Shown: in pieces, positions 13,940 through 21,123 of the stretch
How positions within the stretch are numbered: position 1 is the first letter of the stretch
How the letters are laid out: the number at the start of each line of letters is the position of its first letter
Source of the DNA: Methanosarcina sp. UBA293
GTDB taxonomy: Archaea; Halobacteriota; Methanosarcinia; Methanosarcinales; Methanosarcinaceae
Direction of reading: 5' to 3'
DNA length: 22,454 nt
Assembly: GCA_002499445.1 (NCBI GenBank)
Contig: DALS01000049.1
Location: forward strand, 1-22,454
Position numbers and translations under genes: made by a program
The notes under the pieces: model-generated
Databases searched by the model: none
Told to the model about the DNA's origin: nothing
What the model saw: only the letters and a program-made list of their open reading frames with translations

Positions 13940-14659
13940 TTAAATCAGGAGGAGAGCAATGAGGCCGCTCAGGAAAATCCCATCAAAGGTTCCTGCTCCT
14001 CCTATGCTTGCAACCGGAGCTCCCAGGTCCTTGATCTTTCCCAGGTTAAGAAGATCAGCCCCTATAAGAGTTCCAATTACGCCTCCTGCATAGGCAGTAA
14101 CAACACGACATTGGTCAACCGGGCAACCCGGAATCTGAATAACCGATGTCAGAAGGACTGCAGCAAGAGTAGCTGCAAGGGGTGGAACAAGGGCTGGAGT
14201 TGCAATACCTATCCCGCGAATCGGCTTTGCTACTGAATGAGTTATAACTGTAACTATTAAAATGCCCGCTCCTGCAAGCAAGAGAGAAGAAGGGAATCTT
14301 GTAAGAAGGTAAGCTGAAATCAGAACAGGAATAACTGCCCCTCCTACATTGACAGCAATTGTTGTTTCGTTTTTTATCACGCGCCTGACTGGAACCCTGT
14401 AAGAGATACCAAAAATACGGATATAACTCTCTTTAACTATTGGAATATCGGATCTAAGGGTCATCAAAGGAATATTGATACTGCTTCCAAGGAGGGATAG
14501 TACCAGGATAAGGAATGCATCTCCTACCGAGAAGCCGATTTTCGTAAACGCAGAAACAACCACTCCAAAAAACAGAAAACTAAACCCAAAAATCAGAATA
14601 AAGATTAAAAGAAACAGCAATGTTAGACTGAAAGGGATGTAAAAAAGTTGTCTTCTCAT
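13940..14659 (-). CDS. DUF1614 family integral membrane protein
   Basis: A 239-residue protein with about six to seven hydrophobic segments and the conserved C-terminal block LGKIKDLGAPVASIGGAGTFDG followed by a last helix, hallmark of DUF1614. Other conserved pieces are GSSINIPL near 58-65 and NVGGAVIP near 104-111. Function unknown. ATG start. Same strand as dacZ, 173 bases downstream of it; cotranscription possible but not shown. Confidence 0.85.
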   Translation of the reverse strand: MRRQLFYIPFSLTLLFLLIFILIFGFSFLFFGVVVSAFTKIGFSVGDAFLILVLSLLGSSINIPLMTLRSDIPIVKESYIRIFGISYRVPVRRVIKNETTIAVNVGGAVIPVLISAYLLTRFPSSLLLAGAGILIVTVITHSVAKPIRGIGIATPALVPPLAATLAAVLLTSVIQIPGCPVDQCRVVTAYAGGVIGTLIGADLLNLGKIKDLGAPVASIGGAGTFDGIFLSGLIALLLI

Positions 14660-14832
14660 GAAATTGCCCCACTTCCTTCAATTATGAGTGTGTGTTCTTC
14701 ATTTATGAATGTATAGGCTGCTCTTATTCTCACACACTCCACCAAAGCGTCAGATCCTAAAAAGTCTGAGATTGGTGTTTATAGTAGGACTTAAAAATCT
14801 TGATTTCTGGAAAAAATCTCTGGTTCTCAGAA

Positions 14833-15717
14833 TCAGTAATACCTTACTGCAGGATTCATACAGTCCATGCAGATTGTTTCCTTTGCATCCTTATAAACTC
14901 TGAGAACTCCGCCCGATTCAGATACAGTAACTGCAATCGCAACCGTATCCCTGCTGATTGCGGCTGCCGAGACGTGCCTTCCTCCCAGCCCCTTTTCAAT
15001 ATCTATATTTCTCCCGTCAACGTCAAGGTAGCGTCCTGCTGCCCGGATAATGCCTTTTTCATCCACCACAAAAACTCCATCAAGTTGCGCAAATTCTTTT
15101 ATGGATTCCCAATTCCTTTTGTCAAGGACGTCCCGGTAGATTTCGTCATGACCTGCATATGGATTAAGTATTATCTGGTGAGAACGTTTCAGGACCTCTT
15201 CGGAATCACCTATAATGAAGGCAGCTCCTATTTTCTTTCCTTCCCTGCCTGTCAAAACGATATCAAATGAAATTTTCATAATCGCACTCATAACTTCAGG
15301 CTTTATTCTCTCCTGGCACTCTTTCATAGCTTTTACAAGAGGGTTATCATCGAGGTTGTGTACAATAATTGAACTTGAGCCACGGGTTTCGACTACGCCT
15401 ACTATAATCCCATTCTCCTGCTCTCCAAGCACGTACTCTATGGCGGCAGCTTGCTGGAGGTGGTCCGAATTACCTGAAGCTTCCCGATTTATCTGGGCGC
15501 CGAGTTCCTTTAGAGGACTCTTTCCATCCTTTCCAGTGGATATCAGATGGTCTATTATGCTTTTCGGGCGCATGGAAATGTAATAAACCGGAATTCCCCC
15601 TGTTTCAATCCCTTCAAAACTCAACTCCCCGGAAACCATAATTGCGGCAGCATTTAGTTCTCTGGAAATTCTGGCTGCCGTTTCTGCAATTATACGTGCT
15701 CTGTCCATGTGATTCAT
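14833..15717 (-). CDS. dacZ: Archaeal diadenylate cyclase DacZ (c-di-AMP synthase, DisA_N-related)
   Basis: About 294 residues. The N-terminal half is a regulatory region (VSGELSFEGI, YVLGEQENGIIVGVVETRG); the C-terminal half (about 165-285) is the DAC domain. It makes cyclic di-AMP from two ATP, which in haloarchaea and methanogens is essential or controls osmotic balance. Catalytic motifs differ slightly from the textbook DGA and RHR: here D213-G214-V215 (LDGVFVVD) and G-G-R247-H248-V-S-A-A. Start is uncertain: ATG 15717, ATG 15708 (MDRARIIAET) or GTG 15720; GTGAT lies 7 bases before 15708. A TATA-like TTTATAAAT is near 15887-15895 on the shared upstream region. Confidence 0.88.
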   Translation of the reverse strand: MNHMDRARIIAETAARISRELNAAAIMVSGELSFEGIETGGIPVYYISMRPKSIIDHLISTGKDGKSPLKELGAQINREASGNSDHLQQAAAIEYVLGEQENGIIVGVVETRGSSSIIVHNLDDNPLVKAMKECQERIKPEVMSAIMKISFDIVLTGREGKKIGAAFIIGDSEEVLKRSHQIILNPYAGHDEIYRDVLDKRNWESIKEFAQLDGVFVVDEKGIIRAAGRYLDVDGRNIDIEKGLGGRHVSAAAISRDTVAIAVTVSESGGVLRVYKDAKETICMDCMNPAVRYY

Positions 15718-15720
15718 CAC

Positions 15721-16244
15721 TTTTTTCTTTTTGCAGCAACCTATTTAAGGTCCTAACTTTCGTTTTTAAAGTTAGTTCTATTTCTTTTGAACTAACACTA
15801 TTTTTCTTAAATTATTGTTATTATTTTTTAACTTAGCGTTTCTTTCAGGATTAGCATAATTTCCTCAGGTTAACATTGAAGCCAAATTTATAAATATTTA
15901 AGCTTATTAAGCTCCTAGTACTTATTTATCATATTATTGCATCCGCCCTGCCTCTTTTCTATCCTCTTTTGTTACTTCCTGCCTTTTGATCTCTTTTTCT
16001 CTCCTGTTTTTTATACTTTTTCTCTCCTATTTTTTTATGCTTTTTTCTCTTACCTTTTTACTTTTTTTCATTGCTTTTTTGTACTTTTTTCTCTCATTTC
16101 TGTTTCCTTAGGGTTCTTCAGGGGGTTTACAATTCTTCTGGAAACGGTGTGTGAAAACGATGACTGCCTATATTCAATCTTCCCAAGAGAAAGTTCACAG
16201 GAAGATTTTTCTGGTTCTTTTTTCAATTAAGATTGGTGAAAGCT
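15721..16244. other. 524-base divergent spacer between dacZ and thpR
   Basis: Near dacZ it has AT-rich promoter-like sequence, including TTTATAAATATTTAAGC (15887-15903) readable as a TATA box in either direction. From about 15937 to 16110 the plus strand is almost pure pyrimidine with many T runs. The remaining 130 bases before thpR look like an ordinary leader. No gene supported. Confidence 0.55.
15945..16112 (+). repeat. Polypyrimidine tract upstream of thpR
   Basis: About 165 bases of T and C with few purines, with recurring CTTTTTCTCTCCT-like words (for example near 15992, 16016 and 16043). It has the look of archaeal U-tract terminators, but no plus-strand gene lies before it. An open frame through it encodes only Phe/Leu/Ser-rich low-complexity protein. 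Confidence 0.6.
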
Positions 16245-16790
16245 TTGATCAGGACATTTATAGCAGTGGAATTAGACTCCAGTTTCACAGAGAAGATTCG
16301 TGAGCTTCAGGACAGGTTCTCTGGTTTTGATCTGAAATTTGTTGATCCTGAAATCGTTCACATAACTTTGAAGTTTCTGGGGAATGTGGATGAAGCAAAG
16401 ATCTCCTTGCTTTCCGCAGCTCTGGATTCCATTACATGCGAACCTTTCGAAGCAAAAGTAGAAAAACTTGGAGTTTTTCCCAAACTTTCTAATCCCAGAG
16501 TCCTTTGGCTTGGGGCAACCGGGAATTTTAAAGAGTTACATGAAAACATAGAGAGTTTATTGGAGCCTTTCAAATTCGAAAAAAATGATAGAAAATTTAC
16601 TGCCCATGCCACTCTTGCCAGAGTGAAATTTCTCAAGAAAGATCAGAAAAACGCTTTCATAAATACAGTAGAAGAATTAAAGGATATAGAACTTGGTACT
16701 ATGTGGGTAAATAAAGTACTTTTAAAGAAAAGCACATTGACTCCAAAAGGGCCTATCTATGAAACTTTGCATACCGTGTTTATGGATTAA
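16245..16790 (+). CDS. thpR: RNA 2',3'-cyclic phosphodiesterase ThpR (2'-5' RNA ligase family)
   Basis: About 181 residues of the 2H phosphoesterase superfamily: two H-x-T motifs, H39-I-T41 (IVHITLKFLG) and H121-A-T123 (FTAHATLARV), about 80 residues apart as in the family. It opens 2',3'-cyclic phosphates on RNA ends and catalyses reversible 2'-5' ligation in vitro; the physiological substrate is unclear. Start TTG at 16245 (MIRTFIAVEL) fits the family N-terminus and is preceded by GGTGA at 5 bases; a TTG at 16233 would add four residues and overlap that site. Codes to the usual family length. Stands alone, with no CCA-adding enzyme next to it. Confidence 0.93.
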   Translation: MIRTFIAVELDSSFTEKIRELQDRFSGFDLKFVDPEIVHITLKFLGNVDEAKISLLSAALDSITCEPFEAKVEKLGVFPKLSNPRVLWLGATGNFKELHENIESLLEPFKFEKNDRKFTAHATLARVKFLKKDQKNAFINTVEELKDIELGTMWVNKVLLKKSTLTPKGPIYETLHTVFMD

Positions 16791-16841
16791 ACCTTCTCTG
16801 CTATTCTATATCTCGTAATTTTTAATTTCTATCCTCCATTT

Positions 16842-17037
16842 GTAACTATTCAGCCTATATAAAACAACATCAATAGCCATCTTTACTAAGATTCGATAGA
16901 CAAATTTCTGTAAATTGATTTTCTTTGACTGCTGGTGATTGACTGCGTTTTTTAATTGTTCATCAGTTATTTCTCGGATTCCTCGTTTTCATTAGAATCG
17001 ATATCAACAGACATGTTTTGATGGGCTGAATAGTTAC
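16842..17037. mobile_element. 196-bp miniature inverted-repeat element with 8-bp target duplication (A)
   Basis: Perfect 14-bp terminal inverted repeats: GTAACTATTCAGCC at 16842-16855 and GGCTGAATAGTTAC at 17024-17037. The flanking bases are an exact direct repeat CTCCATTT at 16834-16841 and 17038-17045, as expected for an 8-bp target duplication. Ends beginning GTAA with 8-bp duplications are typical of the IS66 family, so an IS66-type transposase may move it in trans; this parentage is inference. The interior has no usable transposase gene, only a short frame on the minus strand starting MSVDIDSNENEESEK. Confidence 0.82.
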
Positions 17038-17130
17038 CTCCATTTTTTAATTTCAACTCTCTTTTTTGGAGTATTATCACGTGCACTTTTTTTCAATTCT
17101 CCGCTCTTTCTATTCTCCATTACATCTTTT

Positions 17131-17298
17131 AGCTCTTCACTATTTCGAGTGGGTAATTTATAGTCACTTCCTAAATATGAATATTATTTGAAAACACTTC
17201 GTTCGGAAAACAATATTCAAGATCGATATTTTTTGATTTCGGGTGGTCACATTTCAACTGGGCAATTATTTTCAACCCACACAAAATAGCGAAGAGCC
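17131..17298. mobile_element. 168-bp miniature inverted-repeat element with 8-bp target duplication (B), ISL3-like ends
   Basis: Left end (from 17132) GCTCTTCACTATTTCGAGTG and right end (complement, from 17297) GCTCTTCGCTATTTTGTGTG match at 20 of 23 positions over the full arms. The right outer end reads GGCTCTTC inward, the hallmark of ISL3 ends. The 8-bp words CATCTTTT at 17123-17130 and 17299-17306 flank the element exactly. No transposase inside. The parent IS would be elsewhere in the genome. Confidence 0.82.
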
Positions 17299-17340
17299 CA
17301 TCTTTTTTCTATGAGATTTTAGGAACAAGAAGGACTAATT

Positions 17341-17360
17341 CCCGTCATTTTAATGGCGGG
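17341..17360 (+). repeat. Hairpin resembling an IS200/IS605 end
   Basis: CCCGTCAT-TTTA-ATGGCGGG forms an 8-bp stem with one G-T pair, followed by ATACAGCCCGTCAACTTC. The sequence after the stem resembles the minus-strand text after the hairpin of the remnant at 360-382 (GATATAAGCGTCAACTTCC). It may be a solitary left end left by an IS605-type element. No tnpA or tnpB sequence seen beside it. Confidence 0.5.
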
Positions 17361-17643
17361 ATACAGCCCGTCAACTTCAACAAAACAACAAATATAAAAT
17401 ATTAAATTTCAGAGGTTAAAACAATTTTACTCAGGCGCATGCACAATAACATTAAGTTCCCGTCCTTCAAACTCTTTAATTGATGACACCAGTATAGTCA
17501 GAATTAAATAATCTATAGACAACAAAGTCTATATTTAGTACTCATTAACTTAAATAAAACTTATATATGTTAAAATTGTATAATCTTTTCTTTTATAACT
17601 ATTTTTGACTATGAGTTGGGGCACATACTCAAATAAATAATTT

Positions 17644-17852
17644 ATGGCCAAATCATTAAACAATAAAAATATTAGAAAGTAATCAAGACTCGAAATCCGT
17701 TTGAAAATCACATTGTCAGAGAATCTGGACACAAAAGATATAAAGAAGTAATAAAAAAGAATTTATTGAGTTCAAAAGTATTTCCCGTACCATACGAACT
17801 CCATAAAACATGCCCTAAGAGGCACGATTATGTTAGCTTTGCGAATATTTAA
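17644..17852 (+). pseudogene. Possible broken small gene, about 70 codons, one frameshift
   Basis: ATG 17644 reads MAKSLNNKNIRK then stops at TAA. The overlapping frame, open from 17676, reads VIKTRNPFENHIVRESGHKR and continues KYKEV-like, ...NLLSSKVFPVPYELHKTCPKR, HDYVSFANI to TAA 17850-17852. Joined by one frameshift near 17678 the product would be about 70 residues with normal composition and basic charge. I do not recognise it. Could be a transposon passenger or chance in AT-rich DNA. Confidence 0.3.
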
Positions 17853-17899
17853 GCTTATTTAATCTTGCCTCCTGGGTAAAATATACAGGAGTAATAGAA

Positions 17900-18022
17900 A
17901 TGATTAAGAACAAAATCAGAATAGGCGCAATATTTGCAGCGATACTTCTTGTGAGTATTGCTTTTATCCCGGCTGTGACGGCCCAGGCCGAATCAAATAA
18001 CTTGTCCGCATATAATGGATAA
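17900..18022 (+). CDS. Signal peptide ORF (40 aa), probably the displaced N-terminus of the next gene
   Basis: ATG 17900 has AGGAG 8 bases upstream (17887-17891). The product has a textbook signal peptide: basic MIKNKIR, hydrophobic core IGAIFAAILLVSIAFIPAV and a likely cleavage site after AQA, followed by ESNNLSAYNG and TAA at 18020-18022. The downstream 259-residue ORF starts at ATG 18015, overlaps by 8 bases, and is in another frame, open from 17979. A +1 change within 17979-18019 would fuse them into a secreted protein of about 295 residues. Either a real mutation, a sequencing indel, programmed shifting or stop-restart coupling could explain this. Confidence 0.7.
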   Translation: MIKNKIRIGAIFAAILLVSIAFIPAVTAQAESNNLSAYNG

Positions 18023-18794
18023 AAGTCAAGTGATTATGGAAGATGTACCTGAAATTGAAGTTATAGAAAATACATGGACATCCAATATAATTCAAATTGG
18101 AGATACACTCATATCTTTAAAATCCAATTCTCAGCACACAGAAGCTGTAATGGAAATAAAAGATATAAACTCTAATGAGCGTACAATAATAAACTATGAA
18201 ATTTCAAATATATCTGGAAAATACACGACAAATGTGTATTATGATGGAGAGTTATACAATACATATGTCACAGATTACGACCCTCTTGATCCTGAAGTAA
18301 CTGAGAAATTACTTAGTACTAATACTAAAAATGTCTTCGATGAGCAAGCAACACCCATGTCTACTAGCTATTCATGGGACGGAGTCAGTTTTGTTAAAGG
18401 CTCTGGGATTAAATATCCACATCCAGATTATGATGCTTATACTGGCGAAGTGTGGCAAAACTTTTACATTCCAGGCAATGAACTTAAACATCACCACATA
18501 TCTGATACAAAATCAAACACGATAGCTAATCTAGCACCAATTGCTGCAGGTGCTGCAATTGGCGCCTATATGGGTCAAGTAGCTGGAGCAGTTTTAGGGG
18601 CAGCATTGGGATTAATACTCGGTAACGCCGTTTGTTCCGTTCTCCTTGATGAAGAAGGTTGCATTTGGTACTGGGACTCATATCAATGGAATCGAATTAT
18701 TATTCCTGTAGCACCATATATTATGAACCTTCCAGAATACTATAGGATTTCTGCATATACTCTATGGGATGCAGCTAGCATAGGCAATCCGTAA
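18015..18794 (+). CDS. Glycine-zipper protein, likely the mature part of a secreted protein
   Basis: 259 residues from ATG 18015; no family recognised. Residues 1-160 are polar, Asn/Thr/Tyr/Ile-rich and predicted mostly strand. Residues 171-210 form a long hydrophobic stretch with small residues at four-residue spacing (AAGAAIGAYMGQVAGAVLG, then AALGLILGNA), a glycine zipper able to form a membrane hairpin. C207 and C216 bracket LDEEG and could form a disulfide. The aromatic tail has WYWDSYQWNR and ends DAASIGNP. Such a secreted protein with a membrane-inserting segment resembles pore-forming bacteriocins in outline only; no sequence match is claimed. The next gene, 37 bases on, encodes a small membrane protein. 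AT-rich coding contrasts with neighbouring housekeeping genes. Confidence 0.75.
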   Translation: MDKSQVIMEDVPEIEVIENTWTSNIIQIGDTLISLKSNSQHTEAVMEIKDINSNERTIINYEISNISGKYTTNVYYDGELYNTYVTDYDPLDPEVTEKLLSTNTKNVFDEQATPMSTSYSWDGVSFVKGSGIKYPHPDYDAYTGEVWQNFYIPGNELKHHHISDTKSNTIANLAPIAAGAAIGAYMGQVAGAVLGAALGLILGNAVCSVLLDEEGCIWYWDSYQWNRIIIPVAPYIMNLPEYYRISAYTLWDAASIGNP

Positions 18795-18831
18795 TAGGAA
18801 CTCAAATTGAATTATTGAGAGGTTTTATTAT

Positions 18832-19281
18832 ATGAAGGATACGACCTCAATTCCAAATAAAATTCTGGAAGTAATCGGAGTTTTATTTGGAATTGTATTA
18901 TTTTATTTTTGGCTCATATTTATAGATAAAATAAAAATGTTATTGTTTTCAGAAGTGATCGTTGTAAATGGCAACGAGATAATCAAGGCTCAATATTGGG
19001 GTCAAATAGATCAATGGCTTGTAGCAGGTCTTATTTTATTCTTTCTGATTTTTGGACATTATTTATTGTGTAGTAAGAATATGAGCAGAATTGAAAAAAA
19101 TCTTGATATTATAGGTATGAAAAGTGCATTAATAGGCTTTATTCTGTGGCTTTTTGTAACAATAATAACTTTCTTATTTAAGATTACTTTTCCCTATTCT
19201 TTCAATATAGCAGGTGGATATCTTACAATAATTTCTACTTATTTTTTATTAAAAAATAGATTATATAAACTTGATATTTAG
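18832..19281 (+). CDS. Small four-helix membrane protein (possible partner or immunity protein)
   Basis: 149 residues with four hydrophobic helices at about 12-32, 62-81, 97-117 and 124-141, short loops and a basic C-terminus (KNRLYKLDI). No family recognised. ATG 18832 is preceded by GAGAGG about 9 bases upstream and lies 37 bases after the glycine-zipper gene, so the two are probably cotranscribed. Coding is AT-rich with Ile/Phe/Leu content typical of immunity-type membrane proteins, but also of unrelated small membrane proteins. Confidence 0.75.
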   Translation: MKDTTSIPNKILEVIGVLFGIVLFYFWLIFIDKIKMLLFSEVIVVNGNEIIKAQYWGQIDQWLVAGLILFFLIFGHYLLCSKNMSRIEKNLDIIGMKSALIGFILWLFVTIITFLFKITFPYSFNIAGGYLTIISTYFLLKNRLYKLDI

Positions 19282-19402
19282 AATATCCTGTAAAAATCTG
19301 CCTTTCCAATCTGAGTCTTTTAAAATAGTTATGTAAGAAAATTAATATATATTTGGTTGGCATCCGGATGTATCAGTTTATTGAAAGCATAATTGAATAT
19401 CC

Positions 19403-19414
19403 CTTTATATACTA
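19403..19414 (+). promoter_or_regulatory. Probable TATA box of rfcS
   Basis: CTTTATATACTA lies about 46-57 bases upstream of the rfcS ATG. With the usual 25-base spacing, transcripts would begin near 19432-19436 and carry a leader of about 25 bases without a clear Shine-Dalgarno. Confidence 0.5.
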
Positions 19415-19459
19415 AAAAATCACAAACATTCAAAAGATTAAATACCTTCTTCTCTAAAT

Positions 19460-20485
19460 ATGGTGCAAGCATTAATGGAGGACTATACGATTAAAGAAGA
19501 GATCTGGATTGAGAAATACAGACCTGTCCGATTGGACCAGGTGGCAGGACAGGAAGAAACAATTGAACGCCTGAAGTCCTATGTTACTACGAAAAGTCTT
19601 CCCCATCTCCTCTTTTCTGGGCCGCCGGGGGTTGGGAAAACGGCTTCCGCAGTCTCGATTGCAAGAGAGACTTTTGGGGAGGACCTCTGGCGTGAAAACT
19701 TTACCGAACTCAATGCGTCTGACGAAAGAGGTATTGACGTTGTCCGGACAAAAATTAAAAACTTTGCAAAAACTGCTCCTATAGGAGGAGCTGGATTCAA
19801 GATTATCTTTCTGGATGAAGCTGATGCACTGACCTCTGATGCCCAATCTGCACTCAGACGGACAATGGAGCGTTTCAGCAATAATTGCCGGTTTATTTTA
19901 TCCTGTAACTATTCTTCTCGAATTATCGAACCTATCCAGTCTCGCTGCGCAGTTTTCAGATTCAGGCGCCTTTCCGACGAGGCTGTCAGAAAACGCCTTG
20001 AATACATAGCTAAAGATCAGAATTTATCCATCACTGAAGACGGATATGAGGCTCTTGTTTACGTAGCTCAGGGAGATATGAGAAAAGCCGTAAATTCTCT
20101 CCAGGCTGCTGCTTTCTTAGACCCAGAAAAGCCTATATCCAGGGAAACCATTTACAGAACTACTGCAACCGCAAATCCTGATGATATCAGAAACCTTATT
20201 GAAACTGCCTTGAGTGGAAATTTCAGGGCTGCGCGAAAGGAACTGAACAGGTTGCTCTATGAAGAGGGGCTTTCCGGGGAGGACATAATTGGACAGATTT
20301 ACAGGGCGATTTCCGGAATGGATGACCGGATGATTCTGGATCTCGGGCTTTCTGAAAAACGTCTTGTTGAACTCGTAGATATAATAGGTGAGATCGATTT
20401 CAGGCTCACTGAAGGAGCCACTGAAAAGATTCAGCTTGAAGCTTTACTAGCACATTTTGCGCTCTCTAGTGCCTATAAGGGTTAA
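19460..20485 (+). CDS. rfcS: Replication factor C small subunit (clamp loader ATPase)
   Basis: A 341-residue AAA+ protein. WIEKYRPVRLDQVAGQEETI marks the N-terminus; Walker A GPPGVGKT is at 54-61, Walker B IIFLDEAD at 115-122, sensor 1 FILSCNYSSRI near 145-155 and the SRC arginine-finger motif at 161-163. A C-terminal helical collar follows. With RfcL it loads PCNA onto primed DNA. ATG 19460 is taken; ATG 19475 (MEDYTIKEEIW) is an alternative and nearer to related proteins. No intein or insertion. Confidence 0.97.
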   Translation: MVQALMEDYTIKEEIWIEKYRPVRLDQVAGQEETIERLKSYVTTKSLPHLLFSGPPGVGKTASAVSIARETFGEDLWRENFTELNASDERGIDVVRTKIKNFAKTAPIGGAGFKIIFLDEADALTSDAQSALRRTMERFSNNCRFILSCNYSSRIIEPIQSRCAVFRFRRLSDEAVRKRLEYIAKDQNLSITEDGYEALVYVAQGDMRKAVNSLQAAAFLDPEKPISRETIYRTTATANPDDIRNLIETALSGNFRAARKELNRLLYEEGLSGEDIIGQIYRAISGMDDRMILDLGLSEKRLVELVDIIGEIDFRLTEGATEKIQLEALLAHFALSSAYKG

Positions 20486-20601
20486 TCGCGAATACAGCTT
20501 CGTCTAATATTCCAGGTCTCTCAAGGGCTAAAAAGGTTGTAAGGAAAGTTAATGCAGCTTGAACCGATTTTCTATTTAGATAGTATATACATTAACGTAT
20601 A

Positions 20602-21123
20602 ATGATCGTCATGTCTGTTGAAACCGCACTAGTAGAAATATTGGGATCACTTCCCCATTGGTTTGCAGTCCTGATTTTGGGAGCTCTGCCTGTATCTGAA
20701 TTGAGAGGAGCAATTCCTATTGCAATGGGCATTTATGGAATGGAGCCCTTGGAGGCTTTTTTCTTCTCGGTGCTTGGAAACCTTCTTCCTGTAATTCCTC
20801 TTCTGCTCTTCCTTGAACCTGTATCGGGCTATCTCAGACGCTATCGAATATTTGATAAATTTTTCACCTCGCTTTTCTCAAGAACCCGCCGGAACAATAC
20901 TGAGAGTTTTGAGAAATACGGTCTTCTTGCGCTGACAGTTTTTGTAGCCATTCCTCTGCCCGCAACAGGAGCGTGGTCAGGCTGTGCAGCAGCATTCGTA
21001 TTTGGGGTCAAGTTCAGGCAGGCGTTACCGGCCATTGCTGCAGGAGTAATGATAGCAGGAATTGTAGTAACTGCCGTTACAATGACAGGTTTAGGTCTCG
21101 CTGATCTCATTCTGGGAGTGTAA
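20602..21123 (+). CDS. COG2426/small multidrug export family membrane protein
   Basis: 173 residues with five or so hydrophobic segments; SELRGAIPIAMG (near 33-44) and the VAIPLPATGAWSGCAAA segment (near 114-130) are the family's signatures (Sm_multidrug_ex, PF06695). Transport substrate unknown; the family name rests on thin evidence. Two starts are possible: ATG 20602 or ATG 20611 (MSVETALVEIL). A TATA-like AGTATATACATT at 20582-20593 sits so close that the transcript might begin at or next to the second ATG, which would make it leaderless. Confidence 0.85.
   Translation: MIVMSVETALVEILGSLPHWFAVLILGALPVSELRGAIPIAMGIYGMEPLEAFFFSVLGNLLPVIPLLLFLEPVSGYLRRYRIFDKFFTSLFSRTRRNNTESFEKYGLLALTVFVAIPLPATGAWSGCAAAFVFGVKFRQALPAIAAGVMIAGIVVTAVTMTGLGLADLILGV

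Larger units (their letters stand above)
16791..17899. other. 1.1-kb mobile-element-rich spacer
   Basis: No intact gene is supported. It holds two miniature inverted-repeat elements (16842-17037 and 17131-17298), an IS605-like hairpin (17341-17360), a possible broken small gene (17644-17852) and the promoter of the accessory pair. Base composition is clearly more AT-rich than the surrounding housekeeping genes. Confidence 0.65.

Noticed and set aside
13937..14236. 99-residue plus-strand ORF in the convergent region
   Set aside because: Lies wholly antisense to the DUF1614 gene, whose conserved C-terminal motif is intact on the minus strand.
15937..16230. 97-residue plus-strand ORF before thpR
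   Set aside because: It is a translation of the polypyrimidine tract, giving Phe/Leu/Ser low complexity with no Shine-Dalgarno and no family features.
17550..17732. 60-residue minus-strand ORF in the mobile-element spacer
   Set aside because: AT-rich chance frame without a ribosome-binding site or recognisable motif; the plus-strand reading of this area is more protein-like.
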